A stretch of 64,000 nt of DNA from Gnetum montanum (Eukaryota > Streptophyta > Gnetopsida > Gnetales > Gnetaceae). Below the pieces are notes generated by a model. The model saw nothing but the letters and a program-made list of their open reading frames with translations. It did no database searches and was not told where the DNA came from. Position numbers and translations under genes: made by a program. Below, piece after piece: positions 23,087 through 34,646 of this stretch. Numbering within the stretch: position 1 is the first letter of the stretch; the number at the start of each line of letters is the position of its first letter. The stretch is from contig MNCI01029439.1 in NCBI GenBank assembly GCA_015680685.1, forward strand, positions 238,672 through 302,671, given 5' to 3'.

Positions 23087-23834
23087 TTGGAAAATCAAAA
23101 CACTAACCTTTATATTGAAGTTATTGAGGTTGAGCATGGAAAACATGTTATAAATGACCATGTGAGTGAAATTACAAAAATAAATTCTTTTTCTCATACA
23201 GATTCCACCCAACCCTATCAAACCTCTAGAGAATGTGAAGAAACGTATGAAGATACTTTGCCTCATCATCAACATGATGGAAAGGGATTTCTTCTCAGGA
23301 ACCCTACCTTTAGGGAAGGACAAAGATGTAAATGAGATCCTATCCCTTAAAACATTAGAAGGTGTGCCAAATCCTGACGACATATCCATTGAACATATTC
23401 CTAGAGAGGTTTTATTCAATGATTTACAAAGACCTAGACCTATTAGACCTAAGATTGAAACTTATATGAAAGAAGAACTTGATGAACTTCTAGTGCCTAA
23501 CAGAAAGCGAACAAGCGAATTAAGATTATGTCTCAATTTTCGTAATCTTAATCATCAAAAAATTGTTAAAAGATGGTTTGACAACAAACATGTAGGTAAA
23601 GTCTTTAAGACAGGAGACCTAGTCCTAAGAAGAGGTAGAGCATTTGGTCGATCAAGTCTTCAAAGTAAGTTCTCTCCTATGTGGTCAAGCCCATTCCAAG
23701 TTACAAATGTCATTGGCCCCAATGTTCACAAAATTTCTAATTTGCAAGGACATAGATTACATAAGAATTTTAATGCATTTCATCTAAAGCATTTCTACTC
23801 AGGTGCCCCACGTGGACACCTAGTATATTCTTAG
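23087..23834 (+). pseudogene. pol deletion fusion: start of RT joined to end of integrase
   Basis: The frame 23235-23834 begins with the pre-RT linker and the first RT strand (ETYMKEELDELL, RLCLNFRNLNHQKI). It passes at about 23560 directly into the integrase C-terminal region (KRWFDNKHVGKVFKTGDLVL, FSPMWSSPFQVTNVIGPNVH, NAFHLKHFY), ending at the stop 23832-23834. RT core, RNase H and the integrase catalytic core are absent, roughly 700 residues. The fusion is open across the join, so the deletion kept the frame or drifted back into it. The element was non-autonomous before or soon after insertion. Confidence 0.82.
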
Positions 23835-23964
23835 TTGCATATTTTCTTCCCCTTCACCATGCATTTCATTTGTATATAGTTGCATCTACATATTTTCTTT
23901 GCATTTCCTTCATCTCTTTCTCAGTGCATTGGTTTTGGTTTTTTTTTCATATGATTTTAATAAT

Positions 23965-24825
23965 TGATGAGACGCGACATGCACTGTGCCGCGATATCGC
24001 ATCCCATGCGATATCGCGTACGCGATATCGCGTCTTTCCCTGCGANNNNNNNNNNNNNNNNNNNNNNNNNNNNNNNNNNNNNNNNNNNNNNNNNNNNNNN
24101 NNNNNNNNNNNNNNNNNNNNNNNNNNNNNNNNNNNNNNNNNNNNNNNNNNNNNNNNNNNNNNNNNNNNNNNNNNNNNNNNNNNNNNNNNNNNNNNNNNNN
24201 NNNNNNNNNNNNNNNNNNNNNNNNNNNNNNNNNNNNNNNNNNNNNNNNNNNNNNNNNNNNNNNNNNNNNNNNNNNNNNNNNNNNNNNNNNNNNNNNNNNN
24301 NNNNNNNNNNNNNNNNNNNNNNNNNNNNNNNNNNNNNNNNNNNNNNNNNNNNNNNNNNNNNNNNNNNNNNNNNNNNNNNNNNNNNNNNNNNNNNNNNNNN
24401 NNNNNNNNNNNNNNNNNNNNNNNNNNNNNNNNNNNNNNNNNNNNNNNNNNNNNNNNNNNNNNNNNNNNNNNNNNNNNNNNNNNNNNNNNNNNNNNNNNNN
24501 NNNNNNNNNNNNNNNNNNNNNNNNNNNNNNNNNNNNNNNNNNNNNNNNNNNNNNNNNNNNNNNNNNNNNNNNNNNNNNNNNNNNNNNNNNNNNNNNNNNN
24601 NNNNNNNNNNNNNNNNNNNNNNNNNNNNNNNNNNNNNNNNNNNNNNNNNNNNNNNNNNNNNNNNNNNNNNNNNNNNNNNNNNNNNNNNNNNNNNNNNNNN
24701 NNNNNNNNNNNNNNNNNNNNNNNNNNNNNNNNNNNNNNNNNNNNNNNNNNNNNNNNNNNNNNNNNNNNNNNNNNNNNNNNNNNNNNNNNNNATGGTTGAG
24801 TGTAGGGGTACCTCGCCACTCATCA
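23965..24825 (+). mobile_element. Solo LTR L7 with perfect ATAAT target duplication; mostly assembly gap
   Basis: It starts TGATGAGACG at 23965 and ends GCCACTCATCA at 24825. ATAAT at 23960-23964 is repeated at 24826-24830. The 81 visible 5' bases hold three GATATC units, two of which form a perfect 24-base palindrome (24008-24031; arms GCGATATCGC around GTAC). The gap starts right after the palindromic array. Total length fits a single LTR, though an internal region could be hidden. It is inserted 130 bases after the pol stop of the old Gypsy element. Confidence 0.88.
24046..24791. other. Assembly gap (746 N)
   Basis: A run of N inside LTR L7. Reading frames drawn across it are meaningless. 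Confidence 0.95.
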
Positions 24826-24830
24826 ATAAT

Positions 24831-26025
24831 CATTATGGTTGTTTTAGTTACTAGGTGTTGGGTCATCATAACACCATTGGAAAACAATGCAAACATAATG
24901 CTTTATATATATCCTATTTCTATTACATGCAATCTCCTTTATATTTTATATTTCAATAATGCTACGATTCTTCCCAGTCATTTTCAAGGTTTTAGTAGTT
25001 TATATGTATATTGGATTATGGAGGATGAGATTTATGCTAACTTATCATGTAATCATCATGATCATGTAAGTGTAAGATATGTGACATTGGAGAATGGTTA
25101 GCCACAATCACTAGGTGACCTTGGAAAATGTCATTTTTCCCTCTCATAAGCCCTAGCCCTCAGGTGTGATAATCCATGGATACCCTGTGATTAACAAGGT
25201 GAAGTGTGTTCATGTCCACTTGAGAACCCTTAGCCACCTAGGAGACCTACTATTATTCCATTAGATTGTAATTAATGGTACATACACAAGGGTTGAACTG
25301 CATCATGGGCAAAGTTCTGAAAGGACAATGTTCTTTGGCAGAGCAACTAATTGACCAGACTCGTGTTGGAATTCCTACCTTAAGAATAAAGTACACTATG
25401 AGCAAAGTTTCCTTTAAAAAAGAAGAAGAATGAAGACCATGTTCATTAGCAGTGTAATAAGTTCTTGAGTGTGATAGGGTTTGGTAGCAATCCTTGTCAT
25501 AGCCTCCATTCCCCTTTTAAAACCTATTTTCCCAAAATTCAAAAAAAATCAATAATCCCTTTTCATCCATCCCCTTTTAAAATGTCAAAAAAAAGGTCCC
25601 AAGGAAAAATCCAAAAGTTGCAACTAGCCACGATCTAACATGAGCCTGTCCTCCTCATTAAGTTTAGTATAGGTCTTGTGCTCGAAGTAGTCCACATATC
25701 TTTTACTTTTACCTTGTGAGAAGATTGAGAATGAGATCTTAATTATATATTTTAATTATATATATAGATCTATGTAGTTAAAATAATAAAATTATATATT
25801 TAGAGTTTGATTAAATAAGATGGTGTGGTAAGGGTGGCCCACATTTAGTTCTCTCTTGATTATATGATTATTTTTAATCATGTTTAGATCAGTATAGTTT
25901 GCTTTCAAGTTTTAATTTGTCTATGTTTTATGATGTTTTTGATTCTCTATCTATTACATCATTTTAAAATTTTTGTGGTTTTTCTATCCTTGCACTTGCA
26001 TGCAATTAGAAGTTTGGGGGCTAAG
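24831..26025 (+). other. 3' region and polypurine tract of the old plus-strand Gypsy element
   Basis: Non-coding, AT-rich, with a TATATA stretch at 25737-25795 and no conserved frame. It ends with AGAAGTTTGGGGGCTAAG (26008-26025), a polypurine tract of the form common in plant Gypsy elements, immediately before LTR copy B. Confidence 0.65.
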
Positions 26026-27834
26026 TGTTGATGCCAACATTGCCCATGCTAGGCATGGGGCCATAATCAACAACACAATTAGCACAAATAGCATCTCATT
26101 ATTTTTTTTCAGAGTGGAAACAAGTAGATGGTTGGTAGAAAATTGCTCGTGAAGACCAAATAATTCCAGTTATGCAATACAAATAATATTGAAAATGAAT
26201 ACCACATTTTCTTATGATGTTCTACTTTAAAATACATTAAATATAAAATACAACATTACAAATTGATTGATTTCCTACCATGAATACTTGGTAATTCTTA
26301 AAGAGGCTATTCGGCTACTAGGAGGTGAGTGCATTTTCCCAGGGGTATTAATGGGTATAGCATTGTCTTATAGTGGAAGTTAAGTATTCCTTGCCAAGTT
26401 ATATAAACTATGTTAACCTCTTAAAGATTTGCAATTGCTAACTTGATGTAAAAAAAAAACACAAGTCCATGATGGTGGTGGGGAGTCTATGGAAGGAGTT
26501 ACGTTGGCAATCATGGATGGGAGTTACAGAAGGGTCATAACTAATGTAGGTGGTGGCTAAAACTAACATGTGTTACAACAGTGGAGGTGGTGGGTAACTG
26601 CTATAAAGGAAGAACCAGCAGAGGGGACTTGGGCATCAAATCCTAGAGGCTAGCTAGGAAACAAGTAGACAGTGGTTTCTTTCTTCTTCTTCTTTTTTGA
26701 TAGACAGTGGGAGCCTTCTCTCTTTACTTGAGACAACAACACATGTGGACAGAGTAGGCGTGGCAATAGTGAGCTCGGACGGTGTCAACAAGCAGGAGAG
26801 CTCACAATGGTGGTCGGCTCCAATAGCACATGATAGTGGGATCTAACAGCCTCCTCTCTCTCCTACAATAGTTGCAAAGATAGTAGACGCAGGAGTAGCA
26901 GGGTGCGTGAGGATTTTTTCTCTCTCTGTCAATGATAGAGGAAATGCGTGGCGGTGGCGGTGGCACCATGATCAACGAAGTGGTAGCTCGCATATAGGAG
27001 TAGATAAGCATGTGTTATAGATGATCGATGATAGATGCATCTATAAACTACTGTGTGTCATAAGAGATCAGCACTAGCAGACATCCAACGACCATTTTTT
27101 CTAGGCATCTGCAACAATGTAAACAGTGTAATGCACATGTGAGGAAGGGGCAGCATCTACAGCCTTCCCTCTCTAGAAGTAGTAGTAGGGCAGTCTGCAA
27201 CTAAACAAAATTGTTGAATCTAAAGCCTCCCCTCTCACGATAAGGAACAGTGCAAGCACTCAATGGTAGTGAACACAAGCGACGCACAATAGACCACAGG
27301 CAATGCGTAACTACAACTATGGCAACTAGTTACGCATGACATTCAGGTGCACGTCAACAGGCGTATCAACAATGGCCCTATAAGAGGCATGGATGGCGAT
27401 CATCTCGTAGAAACAAATAGGTCCAAACTACAACAGGCGGTCCTCCTCTCCGACATTGTAGGTAGCTGCGGCAAGTGGGTGATGGATAGCAAGGTTTTCC
27501 CTCTCTCTCTCTCTCTCCACTGTAGTAGCAACTATGGTAGCAATAGCATAGAGGCAACACCTTGCTGTAGAGAGGATGACCTTTCTCTCTCTCTCCCTCT
27601 CCTGGTGACTATGAGTAGTGTCGATTGTAGTAGCATCTATGACAACAAAACAACACGAACCATCAGCAGTAGGGACTAGGGAAAATTTAATTTTTTTTAG
27701 GTTACTTATTGTATTCTTAAATTGTAAAGACATTCAATTTAAATTCCTTGATCTTTTTTTTTTACTTAGTTTACTATTTTAAAATGTCACATAGCCCACT
27801 CCAATTGAGACTATTCTCGGGTTTCCATATCCAT
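26026..27834 (+). repeat. Copy B, probable 3' LTR of the old Gypsy element
   Basis: It starts TGTTGATGCC after a purine tract and parallels copy A (9079-9849) at 26026-26680 and again at 27698-27834. The 1-kb stretch between these blocks (26690-27697) is absent from A. Similarity stops at CCATATCCATA, so neither copy shows a clear LTR 3' end. The CTATAAAGGA box near 26600-26610 (also CTATAAAGGA at 9651-9660) is a possible TATA element. Confidence 0.65.
26690..27697. repeat. Degenerate CT-rich tandem region inside LTR copy B
   Basis: At least six times a CCTCTCTCTC-like pyrimidine block (near 26715, 26868, 26918, 27165, 27225, 27500 and 27580) is followed by GTAGTAGCAA/GCAATAG-type text and a GTGGCGGTGG or AACAACAAC variant. 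The spacing is irregular. Overlapping frames exist on both strands with no family resemblance. It is either an insertion or diverged tandem DNA lost from copy A by a deletion at TTCT/TACT microhomology. Confidence 0.5.
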
Positions 27835-28274
27835 ACAGGATGCACCCTAGGCAATAGTCTCCTCAAACGAGTTATTCCCCCAAGTGTTGGTGCATCCAAA
27901 ATTTATGCATCAACAAGGACATGTCATCAATTATGGTAACATATCATAATATCATATTAACATTTTCAATAAAGGACATAGCGTCGCAAATTTAGTTCAA
28001 GTATTTGCCAAATATTCATTTGTTTTCTCACTTGGAATGTAAAATTTTATTTAAAACAAAAACAAAAACATTGTAGATAAAAAATGTTTAAAACACCAAA
28101 ATAATGGATATTTTCCTTCACAGTTACATAGCACTGCATTAGGATTCAAGCTTATTTAATATTGAAATGTAACTATTAAAGAACATCCTTTGAAGAGTAT
28201 TTAGTAGAATAGAAACACACTCATGTAGCCTAAATTTAAAAGCAGTAAGTAGCATAGTAATGGGGAAATGCATC

Positions 28275-29268
28275 CTAGTGACAATACAATGCTATTTTTG
28301 TCCCATAAGATAAACCAAATCCTAATCCAAAAGCTACTAATGATACATGGTCTTCTATTCGATCCAACCAATCCTTTGAAGGACTAGGTTGCATGTTTTG
28401 TTTTTCTTTCACCTTATGACAATAATCATGGGGAAAAACTCTACATAAACAATTGTTTCTAGCAAATGCATTGTCATCAAATGTGGTAAACTAGGTAGAT
28501 TTGGGTATTTTACCATAGAGATGATTATGGAAAACATTGAAAATTCCCAGTGATGTTACAAAACTTAGCTACTCTAGAATTGCGCTACTCAATCTATTTG
28601 AACTCAAATCAATTTGTTCTAACATGACCAACTTTCCTATGCTTTGTGGTATATGGCCACTGAACGTGTTATGAGATAAGCTAAGTAGCCTTAGCTTACC
28701 CAGTTCTCCAATGCTCTCTAGAATATTGTTGATGAGATTATTACACGACAAGTCTATGAGATTGTTGTAGGATAACATATATTTATTCATAAGTTCTAGC
28801 CCCTTTTGCCTAAAAATCATTTTCACGATGTAAGGAAAGTACTACATCAGCAAGATAAAAGAGACACTTGACCCTGGATGTATCCTACAGTCGTTTCAAA
28901 CATTGCCAAATCCCCTCATTTTTCCCAGATGTAATAGAATATGGCCATGAAAATGGTTGCTAGATAAATCCAGCACCTGTAATCAAATCCACCATCCATT
29001 TTGAAATCTATCCTTCCAATTGATTATACCCTAGATTTAAGGTCTTGAGCATTTTCATTTTTCTTAAATATTCTGGAAGAGTACCAATTAACCTATTTTT
29101 CCTTAAATCTAGCCATATCAGGTTTTTGCAACCATACAAGGATTTAGATATGGAACCTTAAAATGCATTAGAAAATGTAAACAAGACCCTTAATGAAGGT
29201 GGGAAACTCAAAGATAGCTCTCCACTAAAACTGTTGTTGGAAACTATTAGGGTATATAGCTGCATGTT
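28275..29268 (-). pseudogene. C-terminal part of an LRR receptor-like protein, pseudogene
   Basis: Receptor-like proteins are membrane proteins with extracellular leucine-rich repeats that signal in defence or development. On the minus strand from 29268: LYTLIVSNNSFSGELSLSFP, then LIWLDLRKNRLIGTLPEYL and LKTLNLGYNQLEG. After a damaged spacer come NLIDLSCNNLINNILESIG, LRLLSLSHNTFSGHIPQSIG and LEQIDLSSNRLSSAILE (28569-28826). The capping text NNCLCRVFPHDYC (from NxGLCGxPLxxxC), an acidic stretch (DWLDRIEDH) and a hydrophobic segment VSLVAFGLGFGLSYG follow, with the final stop at 28275. There is no kinase domain, as in RLPs. Internal stops (for example in LE*LSF near 28568) and frameshifts break it. 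Its 5' end is replaced by retroelement sequence. Confidence 0.85.
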
Positions 29269-32200
29269 AATCATTGTTATGTCAAACTCTTGTAATATGA
29301 TGAGCCATCTTATCACTCTTGGACTCCCCACTAGTTTGTTCATTAAAAATTTAATTGCATTGTGATTTGTATGAACATAGATGAAATACCCTAGCACATA
29401 ATATCAAAATTTTTTAAGTGCATATACCATATCCATAAGCTTCTTTTCTATAGTGGAATAGTTTAGTTGTGCTTCAATAATGTTTCTACTAGTGTAGTGT
29501 ATGTAATATGGCCATTTCTAATCATCAAGTTAAGTCAACACTACTTCTAATGCATAGTTTGAACCATCAGCCATGGTGTGAAAAGGCTTGAATCAATCCA
29601 AAGCTTGGAGAATTTGTGTCTTGATCAATTTCTACTTTAGACTCTCGAATGCTTTCTCACATTGTTCAGACCATTGAAATGGTGCATCTTTCTTTGTTAG
29701 TTCAACAAGTGACTTTGCAATCATTGAAAAATTTTCAATAAATATTCTATAGTACCTTGTGTGGCCAAGGAATGAACTAACATATTTAACCATCTATGGC
29801 CTTTAAGTGATGTTTAGGATGACTCTAATCATGTCTAGATCTACCTTGATTCCTTTGTAAGATATCTTGTGTCCTAGAACTATGCCATCTTAAACCATTA
29901 AATGGTTTTTCTACCAATTGAGCTTCAAATTTGTCTTAACATGTCATTTTAAAACCTACTTAAATGGATCTAAAACTTGTTTAAAGTAAAGCATGTATGT
30001 GGAGAGATCATCCATAAATATCTCGACTCCATTACCAATATGTTTTTGGAAGATACTAAGAACAAGTCTTTAGAACATGGTAGCAGCATTACACAAGCCA
30101 CATGACATTTACCTATATGCAAACATTCCTCACAGATTAGTGAACATTTTTTTCTCTTGATCTTCTAGTGCAATATGGATTTAATTATATCCATTGTGTC
30201 CATCCAAAAAAATTGTAATACTGATTCCCCACAATGGTATCTAGAACTTGATTAACAAATGGTAAAGAGAAATGGTCTTTCAATATTGGCATGCTCAACA
30301 ATTGAAAGTCTACATGGACCTTTCACTTGCCATCCTTCTTTGGGACAATGATCAATGGACTAATCCATTCACTGTTTTCTATAGGATAGATGAACCCTAC
30401 CATAGCTTTTCTAATTCTTGTTTGACAATTTCCTTAAGCTTCAAGTTCAATCTTTGTTAAGGTTGGTGGTGTGGTTTAATAGTTGGATTAGTGTAGATTC
30501 GATATTGAAAGACACGTTGATCAATGCTAGTGATTTTATCATAAGACCATGAGAATGTGATTGGTCATTTGTTTACTATTTCCAATATTTCCTCTTTTAT
30601 TCTTTATCAAGATTGGTATTTATGATTACCAATTTTTTGTTCTTAAGAAAAGCATACCTAAGTACATCTAGTAGGGCTTTTAGTTCTAGCAATTCTAGTT
30701 CATATATTTCTAGTATCTCTAACTTTTCCTATTTAATGTCTTCCTTTTATTGTAACTTTGTGTAGGAAGGTTTTCTTCATATCTTTTCTACTTTATTTGT
30801 TTCTTTAATGTAGGCATTTGTAATTTTATCAATTAGTTCCACGCAACTCTAATTCATCTTCATGGATCAACCACTAGGTACCTTCTTGTCTGGTGGCTGT
30901 TGCATATAAGCACTATTGTATACATATGTCTTCAACACATTTATTGCATGTTATGATGGTATCTTATCTTGTTACCTAGACTTTCTACACGTAATTGCAC
31001 CCATTATTGATGTATGAAATACATGAAACTCTGCACCTCTCAATGATTCTAGCTTCATCTTCCTTGGAAATTTCCAAGGATAAGTCTCTAATTCCTAGCT
31101 TAACATCCATGGTGCTAAGCCATGTTCTTAACATGATGATAGGAAATTTAACTTTATTCTTCCCCATGTGGATAACCAAAAATTCAGTAGGATAAGACTA
31201 GCTACTTATGGTAGTTTCACATCTTCTACTTGTCCAAGTGAAAAAACAATAGACTAGGCAACCAACTCTAGTCAAATGTTTATTTTCTTCAATGAAGAGA
31301 GATTTCAGGCCTTGTACATGTCTTAAGAGATAAGCTTAACTCCTACCCCAAAATCTGGTAGAGCCTTGCATGACTTGTGTCCTACTATTTGAAAATAAAC
31401 TAAAGGACTTCATGGATTTGTTCTCTTCTTAGGAAGAATACCTACTTTTATCCAATGTATTATTTCTTATGTCAACATGATAGTGATTAAGTTCTTTTCT
31501 GTTAAAGTTGGAAGCATAGTGTTCTTTCGACAATTTTATGTAGAATGAGTAGAAGTAGACGAAGTTGCTATCCTTTGAATCTTTTTTGGACTTTTCCTAA
31601 AGAAGGGAGGTTTCCAAGATCTTGGTTCACTTATACTAGAGGTATCCTCTTATGTAGTAACTATCATAGTATCACTTTTCTGCTATGGTTATGTTGATCG
31701 TTCTCCTTGCATGACTAGCAATGGTACTAGTGGTAATGGATTAGGAGCTTGATAAGAGGGACCTAATGCTAGTTGAGATGTATATGGATGAGAATCAATG
31801 CTAAAGGTTATGGGCCTGTGGTATTTAGGCAAATAGTAAGGAGAGGAAATATGAATATAAGTACTTCTAGAATACATAAGATGTTGTACATAGTATCCAT
31901 AAGGATCTAGTTATTTATATGGATACTATTGCCTTGGTAATGGTATTTCCCATGACTGTGGTTGTTGCCACTATTGCTATTATTATTCCTAGAATTGAGG
32001 ATAACCCCAGCTTGGATAGTATGGTTTTTGATAGGGTTATTTGAAATTACCTTGTCGATAAGGTAATCATCTTGGCATTTTTTTAACAAACTTTGGATTC
32101 AGTACATATGCCCTAGACTCTTGCAATGGACCATGATAGGAAAACATCCCATAGGATGCTCGTATTGGCATACCTTTCAACCTATATCATCTTCAAAGCT

Positions 32201-32835
32201 TGAATTTGTTATTTTCTATACCGTAGTAACTTTTTCTCTTTTTTTATAATTATCATGTTCATTGTCCTTTTTCTTCTTTCTATTCTTATTTCTATTGAAG
32301 GCTTGTTTAGTTCTCTCCTCAACTATCTTAACTGCAGTAGTAAATTTCTAATCCATAGAATCCCACATTTTCTCTATCTTTGTTGTAATATCATTTACTA
32401 ATTTTTGGATAGGCAAAGTTTTTTTCTGAATTGCATCTTCTAATGTTTCTTTCTTCTTGCATTTCACATCTCCTCACATCTCTTTTTTTGATAGCTACAT
32501 CTCTACTATATTCCTTAGTTGATTCCTTTTTTTGGAGCTCTCCTTTTTTTTCCATGTGGTTTATTAACCTTTGGATTCAATGAGCTGTCATCTCTAATAG
32601 TCTACTTTGGGCATATACTCCAAGGGTTTCTCTTGTTTTATTCCTTAGTTCATCGATGATGTGCTATAGTTGTTTCATTTAAGAAAATCTATGGCCTAGG
32701 CATCTAATAATGAGTAGTACATGTTTGCTGCTGCATTAAATAATTAATGTGTCCCTTACTTCAATCCTTGGATTTTTTTTCTTAAGTTTGACACTTTGGA
32801 ATAATTTTGGAATTTGTCATTAAATAACTCTAGCA
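29269..32835 (-). mobile_element. Truncated Athila-like element (gag to RNase H) fused to the LRR fragment
   Basis: The minus strand shows, from right to left: Gag C-terminal core (KVSNLRK near 32790), the charged helical segment (about 32450-32560), a zinc-knuckle-like region near 32130-32200, protease remnants (ALPDFGVGVKL near 31340-31370; FPIIMLRTWLSTMDVKLGI at 30985-31179), RT (primer-grip and MDDLSTY near 30005-30020) and RNase H (KKLMDMVYALKKF; LGYFIYVHTNHNAIKFLMNK at 29290-29397). Then a switch to LRR text occurs at about 29268. It is related to but clearly diverged from the 10588-21198 copy and carries many stops. Neither LTR is present, and integrase is absent. Confidence 0.82.
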
Positions 32836-34646
32836 GAAAAAATGCAAATTTATCAAACCACGAATTGTGAAAAATTGGAATGGTAACTTTACCATGGGTC
32901 ATCGTGAAATTTTTTAATTTTTTTAGTTACTTTTTAATAGTCATAGCTCCCTTCATGTAAGGAGTTTTAAGGTGATCTTGGATTTGTTAGAAAGCTGATG
33001 ACAAAATCTATCTACTTATAATTAGTTAAATTTGGCTTAAAATGATTATTCATAACTATCTGAATGTTTTCATAACACTTCACCACCAAGTGTTCATGAG
33101 TCATGATAAACAAATCATGACCTAACCATGAGTCATGGTGAATAAGAACATAGAAATAAATTTAGCTTTTACTAGCACAAGCAAGCCAAGGGTCACAGTA
33201 AGCTTGTGGTATTTTTCTCAACAAACTATGACCTAACCATGGATCATTGACAATAAAAAAATATCAAATTTCTAAATATTTGTAAATTTGAATCTAATCT
33301 TGATGAGACTTAAAAGTAAATATTTGTTAACTCTACTTAATGATGAATCTTGATTAATAACAACTCAATTGAATATAATTTGAAGGAATTAATGGTGGAG
33401 ACTCTTGAACTTCCTAATAATGCAAAACTAAAATTGTTTAAACTATAATGACTGTAAATTGAGTTGAAACTTTAACAAGTTGAATTGAATTTGAAGTGTT
33501 ATTGAAATTTTATGAATTAATGAATTGTTGAATGTTGATGAATATGATGAATGTTGGTGGATGATGAGAATTATTGATGATGAAATGATGGAGATTGAAT
33601 CAATTTTCGTGATTCATAATCAATTACAATATAATATGCCTATGTATTTATAGGCATTTAATGGGGCCATCATAAATTGGGGCTATTATTCAATTACATT
33701 TGTGTATTAATCTTTTAATAAAGGAGAAAATAAGTGAATTTTCTTATTTTGTCCTATATGACCAAAAAATCAAATATAAATTACATCACTTTTGTACCTA
33801 TATTATAAAAAATCTAAATTTTCTTCATCTTTTGAATTTGTCTTTATCTTCATTATGTTACTTGATTTTTCTATATTTCTATATATAAATACAACCCTCA
33901 ATGACTTTGGATTTTTGTTTGATAAATTTATTCTTTCTTCTAATTTGTAGACCACAACATGGAAAAGTGATTTTAGTGCATGATACTAAGTGCATGCTAA
34001 AACCAACAGTTGTTTCTTACATCATGAAAGGAAAGTCGTGTAGAGAATTGGAAAAGAGACTTACTCACATCCAACTGATGTATGAAGATGAGAAGAAGAC
34101 ACACAAGCTGATGAAGTAGATTTTGCAAAATAAGTGAGTCGAAAAAGAAATTTACAAGAGCCAATTTAGCAGGCAAAGGGCTGTAGCTAAAAATTGGCCA
34201 AGAAACTTAACAACTTTGATAAATGCAAGTAGGAACATGAATCTTTGAAGAATGAATGATTGTTGTTTACTATTTGGTTTGTCAAAGCTAGTAAACTCTT
34301 CCCTACATTACCATGCCCATGGGAAGTTCTTTTACCTATAGAGATCATGTAGGGTCTTTGAAAGATAGGTGATCCTAAAACTAATGAAAACAAAGTTGAT
34401 ATCCATCCACTAGGCTATCATCCTAACCTTGTCCTAACCAAAAAAAAAAAAAAGATGATATCCATCCACTAGGCTATCATCAAGAAGGGAAAAGAGCCAA
34501 TGCCACCAAAATCATAGTTTTATTAGCTAATTTTATGAAATTTTGTTGTTTTCCAATTATACAATTGTCAAAGTCTAACTTTTCTAATAAGAATACCACT
34601 TAAAATGTGTTGTCACTAGGTGTTTATAATATTGTAATGTCATAAC
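32836..34646. other. AT-rich spacer with short repeats
   Basis: Between 33060 and 33262 a motif of the form ATGACCTAACCATGAGTCAT recurs at about 115-base spacing (33118 and 33228, with partial copies near 32895 and 33180), partly self-complementary. The 72-residue frame at 33901-34119 ends in a charged helix (CRELEKRLTHIQLMYEDEKK) and may be a decayed mobile-element fragment. A 25-base unit starting GATATCCATCC occurs twice (34398 and 34456) around a poly-A run. No gene is supported. Confidence 0.45.

Noticed and set aside
24008-24031. The palindromes as prokaryotic operators or restriction-related sites
   Set aside because: GATATC is also a restriction site, but the context is plant LTR U3 with a TATA box; a bacterial explanation does not fit.
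23870-25101. Long reading frames across 23870-25101 on both strands
   Set aside because: They consist mostly of X residues across the 746-N gap and are not evidence of coding sequence. The same applies to frames over 12006-12342.
27347-27733. Overlapping 100-residue frames on both strands
   Set aside because: They come from CT/GA-rich degenerate repeats, are present in only one of the two matching repeats, and show no family resemblance.
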